Assembly (NCBI GenBank): GCA_017413255.1
Contig: JAFPUC010000003.1
Span: 33,190-97,189 of the forward strand
DNA length: 64,000 bases
Direction: 5' to 3'
From: Aeriscardovia sp.
GTDB lineage: Bacteria > Actinomycetota > Actinomycetes > Actinomycetales > Bifidobacteriaceae
The position numbers were made by a program, and so were the translations under genes. The notes beneath the pieces are model-generated. The model was not told the origin of the DNA, searched no databases, and saw nothing but the letters and a program-made list of their open reading frames with translations. This document shows, piece by piece, positions 18,274 through 27,770 of this stretch; within the stretch, counting starts at the first letter, position 1, and every line of letters starts with the position of its first letter.

Positions 18274-18906
18274 TTATGCCTGTCTGTTAAGATACAACCC
18301 ATCATGTGTTATATTGATGGATACATTTTTGAAATCCCACGAGGCTATTAGTTCAAGATATTGTTTTAAGGGGCTGTCTAATAATTTGAAACGCTTTTCC
18401 CATAGTTTTTCAGTGGTTTTAGGATCTGCAGTCCCGTCAATTGAAGTATTTACGCTTCCATGTCTTGCATATATAGCGCCTGCTTTTAAGTTGTGATAAC
18501 GCCGACTTAAGTAAATCGGAGTATTAAGGCAATTCTCTATAATTAGAACATCAATCTGTCTTTCCATTGTTCCGTATTCAATCGGACGCACCTTTATAGA
18601 AGGTCTTTCTTCTGCAAAGGGAACATCTGCTAATAGATTATTAATATCATCCTGCGTTCTACGAAAATCACCCTCCTGTATCCCCAACACGGTGGCCTCT
18701 TTATCGCCAGGTTTTGGATCTTTTACACCGAAAATAATATAACACTCTTGGTTAGAACAAGTATTTGCAAAGTTTATGATATCTAGCACTAGGTCGTCTG
18801 GTTTCTTTTCATCCCAAAGTGCCTTAAAGTCCCAATATTCTCCTTCACAGTTACACTCAATTAACTCACAGATTTTCTGCTTCAGAACTATATCATTTCG
18901 AGACAT
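18274..18906 (-). CDS. Short AlbA_2 domain protein
   Basis: This 210-residue protein carries an AlbA_2 (Schlafen-like) domain. GEYWDFKALW is at about residues 21-30, then a helix with LDIINFANT, then the glycine turn in CYIIFGVKDPKPG. It lacks the GHKL ATPase-like region and winged helix of the long AlbA_2 genes in this window. Such short forms are known among defence-associated genes. It lies 59 bases downstream of the nuclease-like gene at 18966-19421 on the same strand, which suggests a two-gene unit. The function is inferred only as nucleic-acid binding or processing. Confidence 0.75.
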   Translation of the reverse strand: MSRNDIVLKQKICELIECNCEGEYWDFKALWDEKKPDDLVLDIINFANTCSNQECYIIFGVKDPKPGDKEATVLGIQEGDFRRTQDDINNLLADVPFAEERPSIKVRPIEYGTMERQIDVLIIENCLNTPIYLSRRYHNLKAGAIYARHGSVNTSIDGTADPKTTEKLWEKRFKLLDSPLKQYLELIASWDFKNVSINITHDGLYLNRQA

Positions 18907-18965
18907 CTTCCTCCATCAGCAATAGTTTATCTGTTAAAAAAGGCATAACTCCGGGTTATCTGCAC

Positions 18966-19421
18966 CTACCATTGGCAGTCGGACCAGTCTATCTCTTGTT
19001 TTTCTATTTCATCCTCAGTTATTACTTCAATTTTATAGTCTTTGATTATCTCTTTTTCTTGCTCAGAAAGTTCTGAATAAAACAAAAAAAGCTTCCAATT
19101 CCCTTCAGGAATATCCATATCTTCGCTGCTCCTAATGAAGTTAATAAGCAACTTTTTGTTGAGCATGTCATCTGATTGCATGTGCTCAACTACTTGAATA
19201 GAGTAAAGATTTTTTCCCTTTTTTCCCAAAATATCTATACCTGTTATCGGTTTTCCTTCAATGGCTAACTTTATTTTCTGATCTTTCATTAGAAGTACCT
19301 GAAATCCTTGTTCCTCTAAAAAATAGGCCGCTACCCTTTCATAGGCCGTCCCCATACTTTCATTTGAATTTCCATAGGCTTTTTCTATTTCACTAGTCAT
19401 ATCTTTAAATGTTGTGCGCAT
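18966..19421 (-). CDS. Mrr-like restriction-endonuclease-fold protein
   Basis: From ATG 19421, which begins MRTTFKDM, the protein has 151 residues. It contains YERVAAYFLEEQGFQV, then GIDILGKKGKNLYSIQV. This is the layout of Mrr-type PD-(D/E)XK domains (E in the helix, D in GIDI, then Q-x-K), but the usual QCK/QVK lysine is replaced, reading IQVVEH. Nuclease activity is therefore doubtful. The frame extends further upstream to 19535, but that part looks noncoding. It is the first gene of a likely pair with the short AlbA_2 gene. Confidence 0.6.
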   Translation of the reverse strand: MRTTFKDMTSEIEKAYGNSNESMGTAYERVAAYFLEEQGFQVLLMKDQKIKLAIEGKPITGIDILGKKGKNLYSIQVVEHMQSDDMLNKKLLINFIRSSEDMDIPEGNWKLFLFYSELSEQEKEIIKDYKIEVITEDEIEKQEIDWSDCQW

Positions 19422-20070
19422 GGACACAATTTTAACAAAATCAAAGGGGTGCGCAAAACGAATTCTGTAGACTACCAATACCAGAAGGCCTCCCTCTCGA
19501 GTTTCGTTATCCCTCATAAAAATTCTTATTTCCATTACGGAGCACTACCATTTTTCTTTGGTTGCATCTGGACTTGAAGCTTCCCGGCAGACCCCTCCTC
19601 AACTGCGATTTGCTACTGAGACAAGGCACGATTAAGCGAAGGATAGAAGGTTTATCGTGGATGATGAGATTGGAGCTTTCCTTGATGAACTCTTCCTGGC
19701 GGAGGGAAAATAAAAAATGGCCGTGCATCCGTGAGAACACACGGTCCTACAGAAAGCGCCTTAACCGAATAAGACACCTTCGAAGACTCCTTCTACGCCT
19801 GGCAGATGAGTTGGCTTTGTTATAGCAGGACTATATTCATTTTTCCTGTTGCAACTAACTATAAGTGAAGCAAGCGTTATCCGCTTTCTATTGTTTCCCC
19901 ATCCAATTACTGAACTTAAGCATGATTACAATGCAAAACAAGTGGATATAAGCATCAATCTTATGGACTGAGATGAATCATCCTATATCCGACCGGACCA
20001 TCCTCGGTCTCTCGGAACATCCCCCAACTTTATATGTCTGCCAAGACCCCCTTCTGCAGGCATTGACGGA
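19422..20070. other. Intergenic stretch containing dispersed repeat R2
   Basis: About 650 bases without a supported gene. At 19742-19812 lies repeat R2, shared in inverse orientation with 32552-32622. Frames around 19507-19825 on both strands are low quality and shifted. One short plus-strand frame (VDDEIGAFLDELFLAEGK) may be a remnant of an older gene. Confidence 0.5.
19742..19812 (+). repeat. Dispersed repeat R2, copy 1
   Basis: About 70 bases, including CAGAAAGCGCCTTAAC and TTCGAAGACTCCTTCTAC and GGCAGATGAG, match the minus strand at 32552-32622 with few differences. The copies are 12.8 kb apart and lie in gene-free spacers. No protein reading is common to both. Confidence 0.75.
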
Positions 20071-22527
20071 TTAGGAATTTAGAAAATCGAGGTATTGCCT
20101 GCGCTTGAAAATCAATACGTGCCTAACGTAGGCCTCCATGTAGCTAAAGTCAGGAGAGCCCAGATCGGTTACAGGGAGCATTATCCTTTCCCTTAAAATC
20201 CCTTCTTTGCTTCCCATATGCCCGTAACTGTATTTCGAGCATGTATGGCGCAGCGCCTGGGCTGTAAACAGCCCGCGGTATAAATTCATGCCGGGACGTC
20301 GGAGGATGAGTATTGAAGAACCGGCTCCTCCGCGCCCCATGAAGTCTACAGGCTGATAAAAGGAGCTTCCATCTACGGGGCTCACAGTGAGGCACTTTCC
20401 CTTATCGACCTTCTTTCCTTCAATAGGAGCGCAAAACCTTATAACCCCATTATTCACGCTTCCAGAGGCTACAAATGGGATGGGGCCGGGCTCAAAATCG
20501 TCCTCCTTTCTGGCGACTGGCCTTTCCACTTCAAAGAGATCCCCTATGCGAAAGTCTTTCCACTCTTTTTCCTGAAGGGGCTGTATATTCGCGGGCTCCT
20601 CATTTATGCCTGCTTTTTCTTTTTCTGAGAATAAATAGCTCCGATTTTGCATAATCATGGAAAATTCAAAGGATAGCCACTCGCCCACGCCCTTTTCAAA
20701 GTCGACATCAGTGGGACTTTCAGAACTGACGAAATAGAAGGAATGGAGCCACTCGTCCTGGGGAGCAGCAAAAGATTTCACGCAGAAGCTGGAGGGAGCT
20801 TCAATCTTCCCGTCCCACACATCCAGGAGGTACTGTTTCTTGTCTCTTGCGGATTCCTTTTCCACGAGCCCCACATGCGTGCGCCACTCCCATCCATCAT
20901 CTTGAAAGTCGATAAATTTGGAGAGCTTCTCGGGGCTGTGGGGAACATGGGCCGTAAACACTGCGATTGCCGGATTCACTCCGATTCCGTGAAAAGTGTC
21001 GGTATTGCAGGTGATGACGCCTTCGAGCGTATGCTTTGACATGATTGACATTTTCATCGCTTGCTCTGCCTTGGATTTCCCTGTCATAACGGACTGGGGG
21101 ACAATGACCGCAACCCTGCCCCCCTCGGCCATGCAGTCCAGCAAATGCTCGACAAATGAAAGCTCGTACTGTTCCGGCTCTGCTTTCGATCCCTGAGAGT
21201 AGGGAGGATTCATTAGGCCTACCGTAGGGGAGGCTTCTTCCTGCACTTTTTTGGGATCCTTTTTTAGGAAATTGCAGCACTCCAAATTGCTTTTGCCGTC
21301 GTGCCTGAGGATCATGTTTGCCACCGCTATAGCGAACATGTTGCTTTGCAACTCGAAGCCGTGCAGCTGCTTTCCTTTGATATCGTCCTTTTGCGTTTCG
21401 CTTTCTGCCAGGGAAAGCATGCGCCTCATGGCTGCAATTAGAAATCCTCCCGTCCCGCAAGTAGGGTCCAAAACATTGTCATTGGGACCCACGTTTGTCA
21501 TATCGCACATCAAGTCGCATATGTGCTTTGGAGTCAGTATGATTCCCAAGCTTTGTCCGTCGCCGCCCGAGTAGCTCATAAACTCCCCGTAGAAGCGCCC
21601 TATGAAGTCTTCGCTGGTATTTTGGTATTTGATGCCGCGGAAAACGCGCTCGTATAAAAATTCCGTGTAGAACTTCAGGGGGGTGATCCCAAGGGATTCG
21701 TCCACTTCGTTCAACCGGAAGCTGTTTTGCAGTATGGAAAATTCGGACAGTAAAACCGTTTTTTTAGCATCAGGGCCCACGTTGGAACGTGTAAGGCGCC
21801 CTTTTACGGCATTCATAAGCTTGTCTCCATCTCGGAGGCCTAGAGTTTGATCCCCGGTAAGGGAGGCAAGCGAAAATCCACCGGTTTTAATCTCGTCTAG
21901 AGCAAGAAGGATGGCAGCCACTACTAGGGGCTTGTCCTGATCTTTCAGGGCGCCGTGAGCTCTCAGGTATTCATGCAGTTCTGCGGCATCCTTCAATATC
22001 TTTTCATTAGTTTTTTCGCTGTCAGTCTCCTCTTCCAAGACATACCTGGCGTAGTACTCCCCGATATTTTGCCTAGAGAACCAGATTAGGGATTTTACAT
22101 CCGGGAGCTTCTTGCACTCACCACCTTTTCCTACAAATACCGGGGTTATTTCATATTTGCTCGCATCTCCCGAAATTCCTAGGGCAAATACTTTTCCAAA
22201 CCCGCTATTTTGAACAATCTTCTCAGCATAAAAACAGGCGCCGTTTACGGCGTAATCCGTGATAGAGCGCATGGAAAAATCAACTTCTCCTTCGGAGGTC
22301 AGCCTAATTTGCCGATCCAGGCGCGCCTTATCTTCTATGACAAGGAGAAATTCCCCAATGACTGCCGTGAAATCCGGGCGCCCCGCTTTGCCCGTGCCGT
22401 GCTTAGAGGCGCTTTGAAGAGCTTTCTCTACCTGTTTGACGTTGCTGCCTTGGGGATCGTAAGCAATCCCGCATTCCTCCAGCATGCGGGATACAAGTAT
22501 GTCGGTAGAAGCTTCTTTTTCTGCCAT
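20071..22527 (-). CDS. Single-chain Type IIG restriction-modification enzyme
   Basis: This 818-residue protein joins three modules. Residues about 1-100 form a PD-(D/E)XK nuclease (P51-D52 in GRPDF, E65-x-K67 in VIEDKA). Next is an HsdM-like adenine methylase with LDPTCGTGGFL near residue 352 and NPPY near 438. Last comes a C-terminal target-recognition domain from about residue 660 (EWKDFRIGDLFEVE, VASGSVNNGVI, GRGGAGSS). This is the BcgI/HaeIV-like plan, but with recognition domain and nuclease in one chain. A 64-residue gene lies 5 bases upstream. The enzyme should both cut and methylate its target. Its specificity is unknown. GC content is higher than in its neighbours, a sign of separate origin. 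Confidence 0.9.
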   Translation of the reverse strand: MAEKEASTDILVSRMLEECGIAYDPQGSNVKQVEKALQSASKHGTGKAGRPDFTAVIGEFLLVIEDKARLDRQIRLTSEGEVDFSMRSITDYAVNGACFYAEKIVQNSGFGKVFALGISGDASKYEITPVFVGKGGECKKLPDVKSLIWFSRQNIGEYYARYVLEEETDSEKTNEKILKDAAELHEYLRAHGALKDQDKPLVVAAILLALDEIKTGGFSLASLTGDQTLGLRDGDKLMNAVKGRLTRSNVGPDAKKTVLLSEFSILQNSFRLNEVDESLGITPLKFYTEFLYERVFRGIKYQNTSEDFIGRFYGEFMSYSGGDGQSLGIILTPKHICDLMCDMTNVGPNDNVLDPTCGTGGFLIAAMRRMLSLAESETQKDDIKGKQLHGFELQSNMFAIAVANMILRHDGKSNLECCNFLKKDPKKVQEEASPTVGLMNPPYSQGSKAEPEQYELSFVEHLLDCMAEGGRVAVIVPQSVMTGKSKAEQAMKMSIMSKHTLEGVITCNTDTFHGIGVNPAIAVFTAHVPHSPEKLSKFIDFQDDGWEWRTHVGLVEKESARDKKQYLLDVWDGKIEAPSSFCVKSFAAPQDEWLHSFYFVSSESPTDVDFEKGVGEWLSFEFSMIMQNRSYLFSEKEKAGINEEPANIQPLQEKEWKDFRIGDLFEVERPVARKEDDFEPGPIPFVASGSVNNGVIRFCAPIEGKKVDKGKCLTVSPVDGSSFYQPVDFMGRGGAGSSILILRRPGMNLYRGLFTAQALRHTCSKYSYGHMGSKEGILRERIMLPVTDLGSPDFSYMEAYVRHVLIFKRRQYLDFLNS

Positions 22528-22532
22528 CGCCT

Positions 22533-22727
22533 TTACCTTTCAGATTCGGCTTTTTCAATCCACTGGTGGATAATGGAAGCAATCGTCTTTTCTTTTTCCA
22601 TGGACAGCTTCTTTAAAATTTTCTTGTCTTTCACACTGAGAGACAGGGAGAGAACCGTACGCCTTTTGGAATCTTCTTCCACTTCCTCCACTTCCTTTGG
22701 GCTTGAGGGTCTGCTTTCCATTCTCAT
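22533..22727 (-). CDS. Small CopG-like protein preceding the Type IIG gene
   Basis: This 64-residue protein begins with a charged stretch (KEVEEVEEDSKRR). It ends in a ribbon-helix-helix-like pattern: a strand VLSLSLSVKD, a helix KKILKKLSMEKEK and a helix IASIIHQWIEKAE. It stops 5 bases before the Type IIG start, so the two are co-transcribed. A small DNA-binding regulator of the restriction enzyme is a reasonable inference. Upstream, several T-rich stretches could be promoter elements. Confidence 0.65.
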   Translation of the reverse strand: MRMESRPSSPKEVEEVEEDSKRRTVLSLSLSVKDKKILKKLSMEKEKTIASIIHQWIEKAESER

Positions 22728-23501
22728 CCTCCCTTGTTTTTACATATTTATATAAATACACAGTAACTCTTAAACTTTTAAACCTTCTTATAAAGGCAGC
22801 AAGCCTTGCCATACCTAGAGCGAAAGTCCCCCGATCATGCCTAGAATGCTCCGAAGGCTTGTATGGAGCCCCATTAGGGACGTCAAATAACGTTCCTAGA
22901 ACCTAATGCAATAGGGCGATAAAGTAAAAATAAAGAGGTTATTCATCCCTTATAAGCAATCAGTCGGGGCAGGAAGCGGAAAATGGAAAATGGCAGAGAG
23001 GTACCGGAAGGCGGGGAAGCCAAAGAAACACAATCAAAGGCATTTGCCTCCCGTGGGGTCCCTAACGGGAAAAAGAAAACCGCTTCCGCCGCTTGGCAGC
23101 CCAAATTCCCACCATGGGGGAAAGGAGGGTTAATAAGCCCCTGGGAAGCTGCAAAGAGGGCGGAACTGATATCCGGAGGAAAGGAAGAAAAAGGGCCAGA
23201 GCCAAAAAAATAGGGTGCCCAGGAGCGGCCCCTAAAGGCCAGCTTTCGCTGAAACTTTTAAAAATAAGCGGGGTCTAAGCTCTAAATCGCAGACGGAAGG
23301 CGTTGCCAGCAGACGTCCGAACTTTCCCTGCCTGGCAGTTTTTTTAAAAACTTGTCTTTAGGCTTCTTTCCCCCCTCGCCATTTCTTCAGAAAATCCTTT
23401 GTAGGCCTATGCGGTCAGACGACTTACCGAAAAGAGGGCATCCGGAAATCCTATAATCAAACCAGCAGCCGGGGCCGCAATGAGGCCTTGCAGATCCGTT
23501 T
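22728..23501. other. Gene-free spacer
   Basis: A plus-strand frame at 22983-23213 encodes a Lys/Gly/Pro-rich product with no family and poor context; I do not support it. The section is GC-richer than its right flank. No RNA gene was recognised. Confidence 0.5.
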
Positions 23502-23646
23502 CTAAGCCATTTCCGCGTAGCGCAGCTCCAGCTCTATCCCGATAAAGCGCCTGCCGTATTTGAGCGCTACGATTCCAATTGCCCCTGAGCTGGTAAAAAG
23601 ATCTAAGACTATATAGAAGCTAAAAGGGGAATTTCTGCCAATTTTT
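23502..23646 (-). pseudogene. Relic of a DNA methyltransferase C terminus
   Basis: On the minus strand the short frame reads IVLDLFTSSGAIGIVALKYG then RRFIGIELELRYAEMA and a stop at 23502. That is the closing SAM-binding block of beta-class methylases, normally DPFAGSGTTG ... A...GR.fiGiE....Y...A. The D-P-F-x-G-S-G has decayed (DLFTSSG) and the rest of the gene is missing. It is a molecular fossil of yet another modification gene next to McrBC. Confidence 0.8.
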
Positions 23647-23783
23647 TTGGAAAACCGCAAAATGAGATCCTCAAAATTTATACAGAGAAATACTTCAAAC
23701 TGTTCTCTGCTACATCAGTTCTTAAAATCCGTTCATCATTTGATGAAGAAAATTCTCAGCGACAACAGATTTCAGACAGCTTT

Positions 23784-25184
23784 TTACCGTTTCGAACTGA
23801 ATTGGGGATTAGACTTCCGAAACGCACTTTCACTGATTTTCATGGCTTTTTTGAAGTTATACCAGTCGTCTGCTGTCTCAGGAATAAGGATCCCACAAGT
23901 TGTGAAGCACAAATCTTTACATAATAGTGCCCGAGAACGATATTGCTCCTCTGTATCGGGAATTTCTCTACACGGATATACAAAATACCCCTTATTGGCC
24001 CCATAATATAGGCAATAACATAACATGGCATCCAAATCTTCTTTACGAATACTTTCTTCTTCTGCTATAGGCCTGTATTTTGCATCCACTATGATGGCCG
24101 GACTAACTTTCTGATTTACGAAGTCAGGGTACATACGACGTGCATCGCCATGCTTTCCTCCCCGAAGTTTCTCATAAAAATACTCCCCGCCTGTGTTATT
24201 AGTATTTCTGGGATGTTGGAAATTATAACCATGCTCTTCCCCTATAAGGGTATTTATATATTCTTCCCAAAGCCAAGCACAATCAAAAAGTACTCCATAT
24301 ATCTGATCTGTACCTGTTCCTAAAGAAGATTTGTGGTTTTGGAGAATATCCAAGCAAAGAGTCTGGAGGGGTCGGTAAGTGGAATAAAACCCATTTTTAA
24401 TGGAATGCCTCTTATTCCACTCGATTATTTTTTCCTTATTTTGCGATTTATAGGAAAAAGCTGCAGTTTTTATCTTTCTGACTTCTTCCTGTACTTCAGA
24501 AAGTAGGGCCGAAAGGCGCTTATGCCTTTCGATATAGTCTATAGTGCAACAGATAAGTTCAGTTATTCCGTTATCAAACGAAAATTCCCTACAAAGGTAG
24601 GGCACCTTTCCCGTAAAAGGAATATCTTCTTTTATAAAGCGAGATATATCAAGTTTGCCACGCAAATTAGAATCATTATATGGACGCTCGATATATTCCT
24701 TATAAGGTCCTCTGGTAATAGCGGATTTCAAATAGAAGGGGAATAAGAGGCAAAGGAGATCCAAACTATCCAATGAATTTGTATCAGCTTTGAAATTTTT
24801 GGCTATCTGTATTTGAAGAACTTTTTCCAAGAGGTATAGAAATAAGGTGTCCCCAAAACGGCTTTTAATAGTCAATCGCTCTTTGCCATAACCTATAAAG
24901 CCAACCAAATTGCCAGACTTATAGCCCGACTTATCTTTATCCTTGATACATTTTATGATGAATCGATCATCTTTTTCGGGATTTTCTCCCCCAAAATCTG
25001 TAGCACAAGGAGGGAAAATAATTAGCTTTGAAGACTTGTTAAGGTCTTGCAAGCTACTCTTAGTCAAAACCTGTTCAAACTCTGGAGAGGCGTCAAAGAG
25101 ACGCTGAAGATCTTCATATCCCTTGGAGCCCGCAGTAAAAGTAGTATTGTCCTCTACTTCTATTTGGACAGAATTTTCCTCCAT
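23784..25184 (-). CDS. mcrC: McrC-like nuclease subunit
   Basis: This 466-residue protein is an McrC family subunit of a modification-dependent restriction system. The nuclease motif is PDF (about residue 353) followed by IIVDAKYR, with the D367-x-K369 pair near the C terminus. The N-terminal part (NLVGFIGYGKERLTIKSRFG) is the conserved McrC/DUF2357-like strand region that contacts McrB. It lies 12 bases after the mcrB stop on the same strand. The complex translocates on DNA and cuts near methylated or otherwise modified cytosines. Length is in the usual range. Its 3' end runs up to the methylase relic. Confidence 0.9.
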   Translation of the reverse strand: MEENSVQIEVEDNTTFTAGSKGYEDLQRLFDASPEFEQVLTKSSLQDLNKSSKLIIFPPCATDFGGENPEKDDRFIIKCIKDKDKSGYKSGNLVGFIGYGKERLTIKSRFGDTLFLYLLEKVLQIQIAKNFKADTNSLDSLDLLCLLFPFYLKSAITRGPYKEYIERPYNDSNLRGKLDISRFIKEDIPFTGKVPYLCREFSFDNGITELICCTIDYIERHKRLSALLSEVQEEVRKIKTAAFSYKSQNKEKIIEWNKRHSIKNGFYSTYRPLQTLCLDILQNHKSSLGTGTDQIYGVLFDCAWLWEEYINTLIGEEHGYNFQHPRNTNNTGGEYFYEKLRGGKHGDARRMYPDFVNQKVSPAIIVDAKYRPIAEEESIRKEDLDAMLCYCLYYGANKGYFVYPCREIPDTEEQYRSRALLCKDLCFTTCGILIPETADDWYNFKKAMKISESAFRKSNPQFSSKR

Positions 25185-25196
25185 CGAATTTTCTTC

Positions 25197-26423
25197 CTAA
25201 TTTTCGCCGTAATAGGCATGCTGAAACTTCTCTAGAAGATCTTTTTCATTATCCATACCGTGCACATACTCTTTGAAAAGGGGGAATAAGTCATAATCCC
25301 AGAGGTGCTTGAAATCATTATTCAAATCCTCTAGTTTGAGGAAATAAGCTGCTCCTATTTGGTAGTCCTCACCTATCTCTTGAGAGATCACCTTGTTGAG
25401 GGCGTCCATTCTCTTCTCAATATCATTTTCGCTGAGTTTCAGATCGTCCTTTACCAAACTGTCCAAGATGCTGTCAGAAGTATCTTTAGGATTAATTTCC
25501 TTAAAGTTCCATCTCCTGCGAAAAGCAAAGTCGAAGGGTTCTACAGAACGGTCTATATCATTCATAGTCCCAATGAGGAGGACGTTGTCTGGAACATAGA
25601 ACTTCTCTTTCGAATACTGAAGCGTAACTTCTCCTTCTGGACCGCGGTTGCCTGGATCCATAGCATAGAACAGCTCTCCAAATATTCCAGAAGTATTGCC
25701 ACGATTAATTTCATCTATAATGAATACAAAAGTTGGGGGAGTAAATAAAAAGTCCCATACAGGGCGCATATAACTGGGGAGATTGGAGGTATTTTTTTCC
25801 TCATTAATGCCAAAGTTGTTATTTTTGGAATCCCCTGGTCCTGCTAAAAGCTGGCTAAGTTTAAAGTTTATCTCCCCGTCCTGTACGGATGTAGAGACTA
25901 CAATTACCCTGACATCTTCTCCACTAGAGTCTAATCTAGAGATGTGAAACTTATTTCTTGCTCCAGAAGAAGGAGTAGAGCGATAAGTCCAAAATGGATA
26001 GTTAGACTCTACACATTGCTGCAAGCGTTTTACAACAGCCTGACTTAAATCGGGAGAAGCTTCTTTACGAAGATTTTCCAGACGTTCATATGCCTCCAAC
26101 CCTTCTCGTGCTTTAGAGACGAACATTTTAAAAATTCCAGGAACAAGTGAAAAATCTAACTCGCTATTATTTGCAGACGGCTTATATCCCTCAACAAAAT
26201 TTGAATAATCATATCCTGGGTAGAATTGGACAAATCCTATTTGGTTTTGCAGCTCTTCTTCCAACTCACCGTATTGGTCACAACAACCATTGCTTACAAT
26301 TTTTGCTGCCACCCGTTTCGCCAAATAGGTCTTACCAGTTCCCGGTGCGCCATGGAAAATAACATTTTTAGCGGATTTCACTAAATCTACTGATTCGTCT
26401 AAAGTATTCTTCTTTTTAGCCAT
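25197..26423 (-). CDS. mcrB: McrB-like AAA+ GTPase subunit
   Basis: The ATG at 26423 gives 408 residues. This start is preferred to the longer frame from 26525, which would cross a C11 tract. Walker A is GAPGTGKT at residues 25-32. The Walker B/sensor block is FVFIIDEINRGN at about 233-244, followed by the McrB signature TMNDIDRS. The protein lacks the N-terminal modified-base-binding domain of E. coli McrB, as many stand-alone versions do. Another protein, perhaps the PUA/EVE-like gene at 32888, could supply recognition, but that is speculative. It forms an operon with mcrC. The G-run just upstream may make its expression phase-variable. Confidence 0.9.
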   Translation of the reverse strand: MAKKKNTLDESVDLVKSAKNVIFHGAPGTGKTYLAKRVAAKIVSNGCCDQYGELEEELQNQIGFVQFYPGYDYSNFVEGYKPSANNSELDFSLVPGIFKMFVSKAREGLEAYERLENLRKEASPDLSQAVVKRLQQCVESNYPFWTYRSTPSSGARNKFHISRLDSSGEDVRVIVVSTSVQDGEINFKLSQLLAGPGDSKNNNFGINEEKNTSNLPSYMRPVWDFLFTPPTFVFIIDEINRGNTSGIFGELFYAMDPGNRGPEGEVTLQYSKEKFYVPDNVLLIGTMNDIDRSVEPFDFAFRRRWNFKEINPKDTSDSILDSLVKDDLKLSENDIEKRMDALNKVISQEIGEDYQIGAAYFLKLEDLNNDFKHLWDYDLFPLFKEYVHGMDNEKDLLEKFQHAYYGEN

Positions 26424-26438
26424 GACTCCATTAAAACA

Positions 26439-26449
26439 CCCCCCCCCCC
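26439..26449. repeat. Homopolymer C11/G11 upstream of mcrB
   Basis: Eleven consecutive C on the plus strand (G on the coding strand of mcrB) lie 16 bases before the mcrB start. Tracts of this length slip in replication and can alter promoter spacing or leader length. This is a candidate phase-variation switch. Confidence 0.8.
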
Positions 26450-26845
26450 AATACTTTTCAACTGGTACTATAAAAGGAAAGCAAGTTTTTAAAGAGCAGA
26501 GGGCATTCCACATTTGACCTCGCATGCGGTAGCCACTTTAATACGGTCTAAAAATTAAATCCCAAAGAAATCCAGCCAAATAATTTTTGTTTTATTTCTC
26601 TAAAGATAATATGCGTAAGACGCTATGCACCCAACTACGATAAGAAATTCATATGCAATGTAAGGAATCTGACCTCTGCCATAGAAGAAATATTTTCTAG
26701 CTACTACAGAGTTGCAAAGCCACTCCCATCTAAGAAATCAATTTTTGGATTAGCAGTCAATGATGACGTTTGATCCCGGCACGTATAAAAGCAACCCCCC
26801 CCCTTGAGCCATTTTGACTAACAAGGAGGAATGTTTTGATCTGCC
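26450..26845. other. Spacer between mcrB and the MT-A70 gene
   Basis: No gene is supported. A second homopolymer, C9, lies at 26795-26803, close to the 3' end of the MT-A70 gene. A GTATAAAAG-like element precedes it. The promoter for mcrB should lie in the left part. Confidence 0.5.
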
Positions 26846-27619
26846 CTAAAGCGTTGAAAGGGCATGCAAGGTAGTACGTTTGCTTTCGGCCGACTCCAGA
26901 TATAAGTCGTCACAATCATCTATACCTCTACCCCTAAACGCATTTATCCCACCATCGGGAGCCTCCAAGCCCCAATTATCCCAATCAGCGTAATGACTGC
27001 GTGCGAAGAGCTCAATTTTCCTCTGATCGGGAAACATGCGCGTAATTCCCTCTATAACTTCTGCAGGCTTTTTACTATGCTCTGTGCGGTGTACAGACAC
27101 TAGCTGGCGAACATTTCTAGCTCCGCGTGGGGAGGGGAACTTCCCTTTCTTAAATGCAAAAACAAACTCGGTTTGAGAAAGGGTATATCTTCCCGGGTTA
27201 TGAACCTGCTTATCCCAAACGAAGGCGACCGTCTTGTATTCAAATCCCCAAGCTTCCCCAAGTTGTATTGCATTGGCAGCCTGAGGACCTGTAGCCCAAA
27301 GAAAAAGAAGGCAGTCTGGAGCCGTTATGGAAGCTACATCAAGAGTCTTCAAGTCCTTCAGTTTTAACGTAGGATATTTAAACTCTGCAGCGCTTATAAA
27401 AATATCCCGCTTAAACCCTATATTCAAAGTTTTAATACTTGATTTGTCATACTGCATTTTTCCACCATAATCCCAAGGAGGATCGGCATATATTACATCA
27501 TACTGTTTCCTTGGAAGAGGGGGATAAAGCTCGTCAAGCGGGCTTATTTTTTTACGCATCTTAGCTTCTGGATTATATTTGGAATACCCGCTGATAGCTA
27601 ACTTATTCTCTCTTTCCAC
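26846..27619 (-). CDS. MT-A70 family adenine methyltransferase (M.MunI-like)
   Basis: The 257-residue protein has the MT-A70 signature: VIYADPPWDYGG with DPPW at residues 46-49, then FLWATGPQ, VWDKQVHNPGRYT and the C-terminal ELFARSHYADWDNWGLE. MT-A70 proteins methylate adenine N6. It is divergent from a control protein and a MunI-like nuclease, so it is the modification half of a Type II system, with CAATTG as the likely target. A shared intergenic region of 150 bases carries a C-box and a palindrome. The ATG has a weak ribosome-binding site, TAACTAC, on its side. Confidence 0.9.
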   Translation of the reverse strand: MERENKLAISGYSKYNPEAKMRKKISPLDELYPPLPRKQYDVIYADPPWDYGGKMQYDKSSIKTLNIGFKRDIFISAAEFKYPTLKLKDLKTLDVASITAPDCLLFLWATGPQAANAIQLGEAWGFEYKTVAFVWDKQVHNPGRYTLSQTEFVFAFKKGKFPSPRGARNVRQLVSVHRTEHSKKPAEVIEGITRMFPDQRKIELFARSHYADWDNWGLEAPDGGINAFRGRGIDDCDDLYLESAESKRTTLHALSTL

Positions 27620-27675
27620 TTGTAGTTAGTCCTTTCTGGCTGACCTTTACAGTCTAAATTTAATGTTACTTAAAG

Positions 27676-27742
27676 TCAACATATGACTTAGAATCCAAGT
27701 AGGAGAGTGGTATAAAAGATACTCATAGTCCGTTGACGTAAA
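27676..27742 (+). promoter_or_regulatory. C-box and palindrome of the MunI-like system
   Basis: The 17-bp inverted repeat AAGTCAACATATGACTT lies at about 27673-27689. ACTCATAGTCCGTTGACG at 27721-27738 closely resembles the C.PvuII-type C-box (GACTCATAGTCC). Both lie between the divergent methylase and controller genes. The controller should bind here to delay nuclease expression after entry into a new host. Confidence 0.8.
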
Positions 27743-27770
27743 AACCACTAAGGCTTGAAGGAACTGGCAT

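Noticed and set aside
20896..21460. 187-aa minus-strand ORF within the Type IIG gene
   Set aside because: It is an alternate frame of the Type IIG gene, whose own frame carries clear motifs throughout.
22983..23213. 76-aa plus-strand ORF
   Set aside because: Lys/Gly/Pro-rich product, no family, isolated within a spacer.
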